From: Gordius sp. MW1
Lineage: Eukaryota; Nematomorpha; Gordioida; Gordea; Gordiidae
Direction of reading: 5' to 3'
NCBI GenBank assembly: GCA_964036665.1
Contig: OZ038529.1
Coordinates: 8,044,501-8,108,500 of the forward strand
DNA: 64,000 nucleotides
Position 1 is the stretch's first letter. The number at the start of each line of letters is the position of its first letter. The notes below the pieces were generated by a model. The model ran no database searches and was not told the origin of the DNA. It saw nothing but the letters and a program-made list of their open reading frames with translations. Below, in pieces: positions 57,888 through 64,000 of the stretch. A program made the translations under genes and the position numbers.

Positions 57888-59320
57888 ACAGTGGCGTAGG
57901 TAGGGAGGTAAAGGCCTCCCCCTCCCAAGAGAAAAATCCTGACCCCTTCGGCTCTTTCAAGAGAAAATTGCTGGTCTCTTTAGCCACCCCCAAGCAATTA
58001 TTCAATATATCGTAATTAAATTAATTATTTGTTATAAAATGAGTAAATTTCTTATTTAAGCTAAGTGACTTATTCATATTAAATTTCACAAGCAATGAAA
58101 AAGGCGAGCAAATAAAACTTCACTTATTTTTAAAGCTCATACTAAGAGTAAGAGCCTAATTCAAGTATGTATGGTATATTATATCTAATTGGGGCAATAC
58201 TTAGTTATATAGACAGTTTCTATATAGTTTTACCAACGGTATTAATTAAAAAAATTAACACTTTTCTTGTCAAGTTCCATTTATTAATTGATACAGACCC
58301 ATACGCCATATAGTTTTATGCAGCTTTTAAATAATCTTTTAAATATTTTCGTAGTTATTAAGGAAGACCGAAGGAGACGATGTAAGTAAAATGGAGGACT
58401 ACAAATAGCTGACTTTATTATTTTATACTTTACAAAATAGCTGACTTTATTTATTCCAAAATTACAAATAATGTATTCGAGTTTACAAAAAAGGAGGTTT
58501 CACAAAAGGATTGTTCTTGCGATGGGTTGAAAGTACAATAATTATTCTTTGTTAAACTATTTTGTATTTATAGATAGTTGTTGTCTTCCTCCCTGGATGG
58601 TGGGCTTGATTGAACGATCAATTGTCCGGACGGCTGTGTATAAAAATGCTAATGTTATATTAATAATTAATATGTTTGATAATTTAAGAAATCTAGCAAC
58701 TTCGGCCTAAATGTCTTCTTGAGGTAGAACTGCCTTTCCTTGAACTATCCCTTTTAAAAAGCGTACGATGGGTCACAGCTTTGATGTTTTTCAAAGCAGG
58801 CCCGTTAATCAAAATATCGAGGATAACAAAAACTATTAAATAAAATAATAAAATGGTACGTACACAATCGCTATTAAACTATATGCATTTTACATAATAT
58901 ATTAAATGTATTTATTGTGAATAATTTTGCTTTGAAAGAAACAAGGGACCGAGGACGGGCCGTGATATAATTAGCGGACTCAAGCCGCCCATAGCTATAA
59001 GTGGCTAGCTGAGGTCGTTACAAAATCATAAAGATATTTTGTGTAGTATAATCAAAGATGTATTTTTATGATGTCTTATTAATTTATAATTATTAAATGC
59101 TTATAACAATAAAAAAATGATTATATTTTTATCGTCATTCATTTTTTCATTCATCATTATCTCAACGCGCATAAATTAATAAGTGCTAATTAGAGACTAT
59201 ATATAGACTGGTCCACTCCAATCATACCAATTTCTTTAAACTATAGAGTAAAGTAATTTAGTATTTAAATGAGTATAATTTTTTACATAATTATTATTAC
59301 CATACATTATAATCGAATCT
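57888..59320. mobile_element. composite repeat X, copy 2
   Basis: Opens CAGTGGCGTAGGTAGGG like the copy at 11153. It shares the segments near 58010-58100 and 58260-58330 and the long 3' part from 59020 (tcgttacaaaatcata) to about 59300 (tagagactatatatag...ggtccact). It lacks the palindromic MITE found at the matching place in copy 1. Non-coding. Confidence 0.6.
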
Positions 59321-59329
59321 TAAAATATG

Positions 59330-60500
59330 CAGAATAAAAGTTTTTGAATAGGATTCCTGGCTCAGGCTTTGTAACAAATTAGCAGCTCGGCTTTACCATT
59401 CATTATTTCGATCTCGGATCCGGCTCAGGGTTTATATATCTAAAAGGGGCGAGCTGATTGATCTATAAGAGCCCGTTGCAGGCCTCTATATTCGCATGTT
59501 CATGTGTAAGTCTAGGGTGAACGGAAGAGGGAAGATCTAAAATTTGGTAACAAAATATTGATATGAACTTACAAATGTTCGAGTTCATGTATATCGTATC
59601 CACGGGACCAAACCAAGCTCTCAATATCTCGTCCCACCCCTGATTGCCCTTGCCCAAGTAGTCCCTTTCTAGTTTGTGTTCTACTTATTTCTAAGATTTG
59701 AGTTGTTCTAGTTTTAATAATTTCTTATAGGTATATTTAAAGTTTGGGGTTGTTCTAGTTATGTCAACCATTAAGATTAATTGGCTGGAAAATAAGTTTG
59801 GAAAAATTGAAATGGGATCATGAAATAAGTACTTCGAAGGGGATAAATGAGGTCGCGGTGGGTTTAATGGCTATTCCTTTTTAGGATCGGTAAGGGAGGG
59901 AATGATAACAGATAAAGGGAAGTATCGGCAATCGTTTTCAGATATCTAGGAGGGTTGGGCTGAGATGAGATGAAAGTATTTTTATGACCATTCTTTTTAG
60001 GAAAGGTACGAAGGGATTGTAGATGCAGGGGAAAAAAATAATAAAAAGGGAAAATATAGGCCAAGAAAGAATAAGAAAGTATTCAAGGATTTCTAAGGGT
60101 ATAAAAGGGAAAAAGCTCTCTAAAAATCACTTTTTACTTTACTTTCCTTTTACATTTTTATTCTTCCCAAAAGTCACTTCGCCTGCACCCGTTTTAGGGT
60201 TAAGTTCTACTCTTCCCGAATCCCGAACATAAAAGTGGTGCCCCGGACGCGAACGAGCCAACGACCTTTCGAACAAGAGACATATCCTTAGAAAAAATGC
60301 AGTATATAGGTATAGAATAACGATGACATGTTTTAAATTCTTATTCTTTTGCTAAAATAGTTTTTAACAAAAAGATATTTACTTAAATGTTTATTCTACA
60401 TAATTTTAAATAATATATAGAAAAAGTTGGCTCAAAAATTTACGATTATATTGATGATTATAGTTTTCGTATTAGGTATTCTATTTGATAAATTCATACA
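59330..60500. other. intergenic, no gene recognised
   Basis: No gene supported. Two similar direct phrases, ttttaggatcggtaaggga (59879) and ttttaggaaaggtacgaagg (59995), suggest an eroded tandem repeat. The rest is unremarkable. Confidence 0.45.
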
Positions 60501-60514
60501 CAGGGTAGACTGCA

Positions 60515-61375
60515 GAGATCAGACTTGCCCGGCCCGGCCCGCTGCCGTGGGCCGGGCAACTGTCTTAAATTATAATTTTCGCGCGGGCCCGGGCGGGCAC
60601 GCTGATAAGAATCGGGCAATTCGGACAGGCCCAGATTTATCAAACTAATTTTCCTCGAAAAAAACAACTTTTTTAGTGAAAAATTCGCTTATAAACAATT
60701 TTGGGCCATAATAAATTTGACTAGATTTTTTTCAATCGCTTAAATCTTCATTGTACGTTTATATAATGTTTTTTAATTTCAACAAATTAGTATAACGGTT
60801 TGTCTCAAGATTAAAAATTTTTAATTTTCAGATTATATTATAAAAGAATAAAATTACATAGTATAATAATATCCAACGATTTAAACTGCTAATTTAATAC
60901 TATGGATGGAAGAAACCATTTTACTCTCTGGTAGTAAATTATTTTGTTAGTTTTTAATCGCGTTCGCGAATGCTGCCACCCTCCATGTTAAATCTTTGCC
61001 CGACTCCATTTTTTTCAGATCCCTAGCTACGTTTATGGAAAGGATTGAATTATTTATATTTATGTAGCCATTTCATTGTTCTACACACACATGTGCCGTC
61101 TAGACTTAAACCAAAGGCTCATGCCATTTTCTAACAATGCGCATATAAGTGTTTAATTCTAATTCATTTAATTTTTTTTAACAACTAAAAATTCGTTCAG
61201 CCTTTTTGAGTCCTACTTATTTTTATAATACATAATTAATTCAAAATTATTCTTTTGCTTCAAAAAAAACCATTCTATAAGTGATATTAATTTAAATTTT
61301 TTGTTTATCTATTAAATTGTATGACCAATGAGACGGGCAATTTAGTTAAAAATTTGGACCGGGCCGGTGTCAGGT
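60515..61375. repeat. element with CCCGGCCC-rich ends
   Basis: A GC-rich patch at 60525-60640 (cccggcccggccc, gggcccgggcgggc) and a shorter inverted one at 61333-61365 (gacgggcaa, gaccgggccgg) bracket about 700 bp of AT-rich DNA. It resembles the GC-rich ends noted at 5.6, 26.1 and 33.7-36.3 kb. The open frame at 60427 starts at TTG and is not a gene. Confidence 0.45.
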
Positions 61376-61639
61376 TATTATATTCACGTATTATCAGATT
61401 CACTTGTCAATCTGACTTTGATTGACGTGTGTCGTGATTGACAGCCATTTTTAAATTTGTAAACAAAAGAAATCAAAATTAATGACATATATAAATATAT
61501 ATATTGATAGCTATTTTTTATTTGCTCATTTATAATAAGTCTTTTGATTTGATAAAGATCATTGAAATTATATTTTGACTTCTAGTTTTATAATATTTAA
61601 TTTCCATTGATAACTATTGCTTAAGTTTAGCACAGTAAT

Positions 61640-62600
61640 AGGATTATTTAGAAATTTGCCAAAACTTGTTTCTTGTCCACAAACCGTTCATTGAGTTGTA
61701 GAATGAACATATCGAGCAAAGGTATAAAAATAGTGATTTTGTAATAATCCTCAATGGATTCAGTTAAAATATTACTTCGACAAGTTTGTTTCTTTGCATA
61801 TCGAGGTTTCTTAAGGTCAAAATCATACAACTTAGCCTTAGCTTCGGCTAATAAAAAAATTTCCCGAAACTCTTCATCAACGTTGTTTCTTATTAATTTC
61901 ATTTGATTTACTAAAGCTTCGGCTAACTGTGTGACTTGCTGAAGATCTAGGTCCTTTTTTTGCAATTGCTTGCATAATATGGACGTATAGCCAAAGAGTT
62001 TATTTAGGCATAGAAGGGAAATAATATATTCACATTGTCGTAATGCAGTGAGCAAAGTTGCAGCTTCTGTTGCAACATCGTGATCATACCATGTAGATAT
62101 CTTTTCCAATGCTGGATATATGGCATCTTGAAGCAAAATGTGTGTGGAAACAGCTTCGTGCCGTGACGCCCAACGGGTGACACACACTTGCTTTAATTTC
62201 TCTATATTGGGTTTATCTTCCATTTCTGACAACATTTCAATTAAAACTTCATGACGTTTCGAATTTTTAAACAAATCATATACTTTGGAAACAATACCCA
62301 TGCAATTCCGTATAGTAGGAAGGGTACAGGCATCTGAAAGTGCCAAATTTAATGAATGTGAAGCGCAATGTACATACAATGCCGTTGGGTATGTTTTCAA
62401 AATATAGGCCTGGACGCCGTTAAATTTTCCACTCATATTTCTGGCCCCATCATCCTGGCCTCTTAACAAATTTATATTTATATTAAGATTTTTTATGGTC
62501 TTTATAATTAAGTCGCCTAGCCCTTTTCCAGTCGTATCACAAACTGGCACAAAATGTAAAAAATCTTCTTTTATTAAATGAACATATTTACTTTGATTAG
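61640..62600 (-). pseudogene. hAT transposase fragment, ZMYM1/DUF4371 type
   Basis: A 300-codon uninterrupted frame (62550-61648), and readable sequence upstream to about 62600 (SKYVHLIKEDFLHFVP), encode the central part of a ZMYM1-like hAT transposase. Visible blocks include GQDDGARNMSGKFNGVQA and YVHCASHSLNLALSD (catalytic-domain hallmark), then CVTRWASRHEA. The zinc-finger N-terminus and the C-terminal dimerisation motif are absent, so it is truncated at both sides. This is the best-preserved source for the deleted copies at 10.3-10.9 and 23.5-24.6 kb. Domestication cannot be excluded, but truncation argues against it. Confidence 0.85.
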
Positions 62601-62866
62601 AAACGTGATGTACTTTTTAGATATTTTGTTCCTTGTTTATTTTAAAGTTTTGACTTAATTATTGCTTAAGCTTAGGTAACAAACACAGTAATATAATACA
62701 ATGAATATATAAATTTTATTTAAATAAATATCATTACATCAAAATGGTTATGAGATGCTAATAATCATTTATATCTGAACACATATTGGGCCACTAATAC
62801 CTAAATGAACATATTTACAATGATTAGAAATATGATGCACTTTTCAGATATTTTGTTCCTAGTTTT
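62575..62866. repeat. ~228-bp-spaced direct repeat
   Basis: The segments from 62575 and 62803 share aaatgaacatatttac, attagaaa and agatattttgttcct. The upstream edge of the transposase remnant is therefore partly duplicated, which may explain its lost N-terminus. Confidence 0.65.
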
Positions 62867-62970
62867 ATAAATCCCCATGTGACTTTCCAGATTTCCTTGA
62901 TAGAGTTTGTTGGGCCATCGTGATAACTCTTCATTACTATTCATTTCTCCTCTTCATGTCTTATTATAAC

Positions 62971-63687
62971 TAGGGCTGCACCGATATCAAATTTTCAACC
63001 GATACCGATATTTAAATAAATATACCAATACCGATATTTTACATCTTATAAAAATTAGACTTGTTATTGTTAGTTAATATTTATAAAGCTTTATTTAAAA
63101 TATTCCAAAAAAATTTTCATAAATAGAAATTTTTCGATAGTCTCAGGTAGAAGAGATCTTCTATGTGGATTATCCATATCAACAGTTATACTAAAAATAG
63201 AATCAGAAGGGATATTGTTTATATATTATTGGATGATTATTAAGGATATGTTTTCTAAGATTTGTGGTGTTAAAACTAATTGATGTCTTGCCACCTCTTA
63301 AAAGTTTTTTATTGCAGTTATCAATTGTACAGGCTGCAATATGTGCTGACGTTGAGTTCTCATCAATTATAAAATAATTCCAAATTAATGACTTGCTTTT
63401 ACTTTTAGACCTAAATACATTGTATTATAAATTGTAAATACGAACTAACTTACATAATAATTTAAGTAGAAATTTGAATGAATGAATCAATGAAAAAATA
63501 AATAAGATTTAAGACCAATTAAGTAAAATTTAATTTAAAAAACTTATAGATATACAGCTCTAACAAATATAATATTTTTAAAAAAAGTTTCAAGTATCGG
63601 TATCGGTACGATTAATAACCGATACCGATATCGTTAAAAAATCGTGATATCGGTACCGATACCCATACCAATATCGGTGCAGCCCTA
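62971..63687. mobile_element. hAT MITE with TAGGGCTGCACCGATAT ends
   Basis: 717 bp. The ends TAGGGCTGCACCGATAT and ATATCGGTGCAGCCCTA are perfectly inverted over 17 bp. Further in, accgatac words repeat at both ends. Flanking 8-mers attataac (62963-62970) and attacaac (63688-63695) match at 7 of 8. No transposase is present. hAT assignment rests on the 8-bp duplication and on end similarity to known AGGGCTGCAC-type hAT elements. Confidence 0.88.
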
Positions 63688-63699
63688 ATTACAACTTTA

Positions 63700-64000
63700 A
63701 ATATTTCCAGAAAAATGTTATATATTTTGTAAACGCAAGTATTTTACTCTTTGATATCTAAAACGTTATATAAAGCATGTTATATATAACTTACTTAACA
63801 ACTTATTATCCTACCAATTTCCAATTCGGAAAACACTTGAAAATGGTTAGAGTTGTTTGTAGGTTTATTAGCTTGAATCTGGTAACACTTGTTTATTTAT
63901 TATTCTCCTAACGAGTGTTTTCACGCGTTCAATTGTTCTGTATAAAGCTCATAACCAATGGCGATGTGGCGAAAATCACGTGATCTTGTTTACTTTTACG
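63700..64000. other. right edge of window, no gene recognised
   Basis: A 22-codon frame at 63843 begins MVRVVCRFISLNL and is hydrophobic, but nothing indicates that it is an exon. Confidence 0.4.

Noticed and set aside
60427-60648. 73-codon frame with a membrane-like N-terminus
   Set aside because: The first codon is TTG, and the second half translates a GC-rich transposon-end patch.

Overview
This is a window of an AT-rich nuclear genome from an invertebrate animal. Every host gene I recognise is eukaryotic: a TEX261 homologue, ribosomal protein uS10/RPS20, a cytosolic HSP70 ending in EEVD, a KLHDC2-type kelch protein and a small secreted antistasin-like protein. All but one are split by GT-AG introns, and many of these introns are only 36-46 bp. 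I cannot place the species. Introns this short occur in several lineages (for example flatworms, tunicates, dicyemids). Most of the window is transposon-derived. Nearly all G or C homopolymer runs lie inside transposon ends.

Layout. 1-13.6 kb has no host gene that I can see. It holds a 1.64 kb non-autonomous Helitron, several short hAT MITEs with 8-bp target duplications and a long composite repeat that recurs at 57.9-59.3 kb. 14.4-17.7 kb contains two fragments of one LINE family and an element with CGAGA-rich ends. 18.1-21.4 kb is a hairpin-ended repeat filled with CCATTGG hairpins and tRNA-like B boxes, with a TA-flanked mariner/pogo-type MITE inside it. 21.4-27.5 kb carries a duplicated antistasin-like gene (broken copy, then intact copy). 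Between the copies lies a three-level nest of transposons. 28.5-31.5 kb is a decayed hAT element.

The genes resume with RPS20 at 32.05-32.48 kb (+). A decayed LINE with an APE-type endonuclease lies at 38.75-42.0 kb (-), enclosed by a 106-bp near-perfect inverted repeat. TEX261 (42.4 kb, +) begins about 100 bp past the right arm. HSP70 (46.24-48.33 kb, +) has a perfect heat-shock element, a TATA box and three micro-introns. The KLHDC2-like gene (57.6 down to 50.3 kb, -) has nine exons, six MITEs in its introns, and a predicted protein ending in Gly-Gly. The last 2.5 kb holds a ZMYM1-type hAT transposase fragment and a 717-bp hAT MITE.

The host genes do not form a pathway. RPS20 acts in translation, TEX261 in early secretory traffic, HSP70 in folding and the kelch protein in C-degron ubiquitination. 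The strongest points for follow-up are the Gly-Gly tail on a protein whose family recognises C-terminal Gly-Gly, the hairpin-ended repeat family with tRNA-like boxes, the duplicated and broken cysteine-rich gene, and the nested hAT elements.
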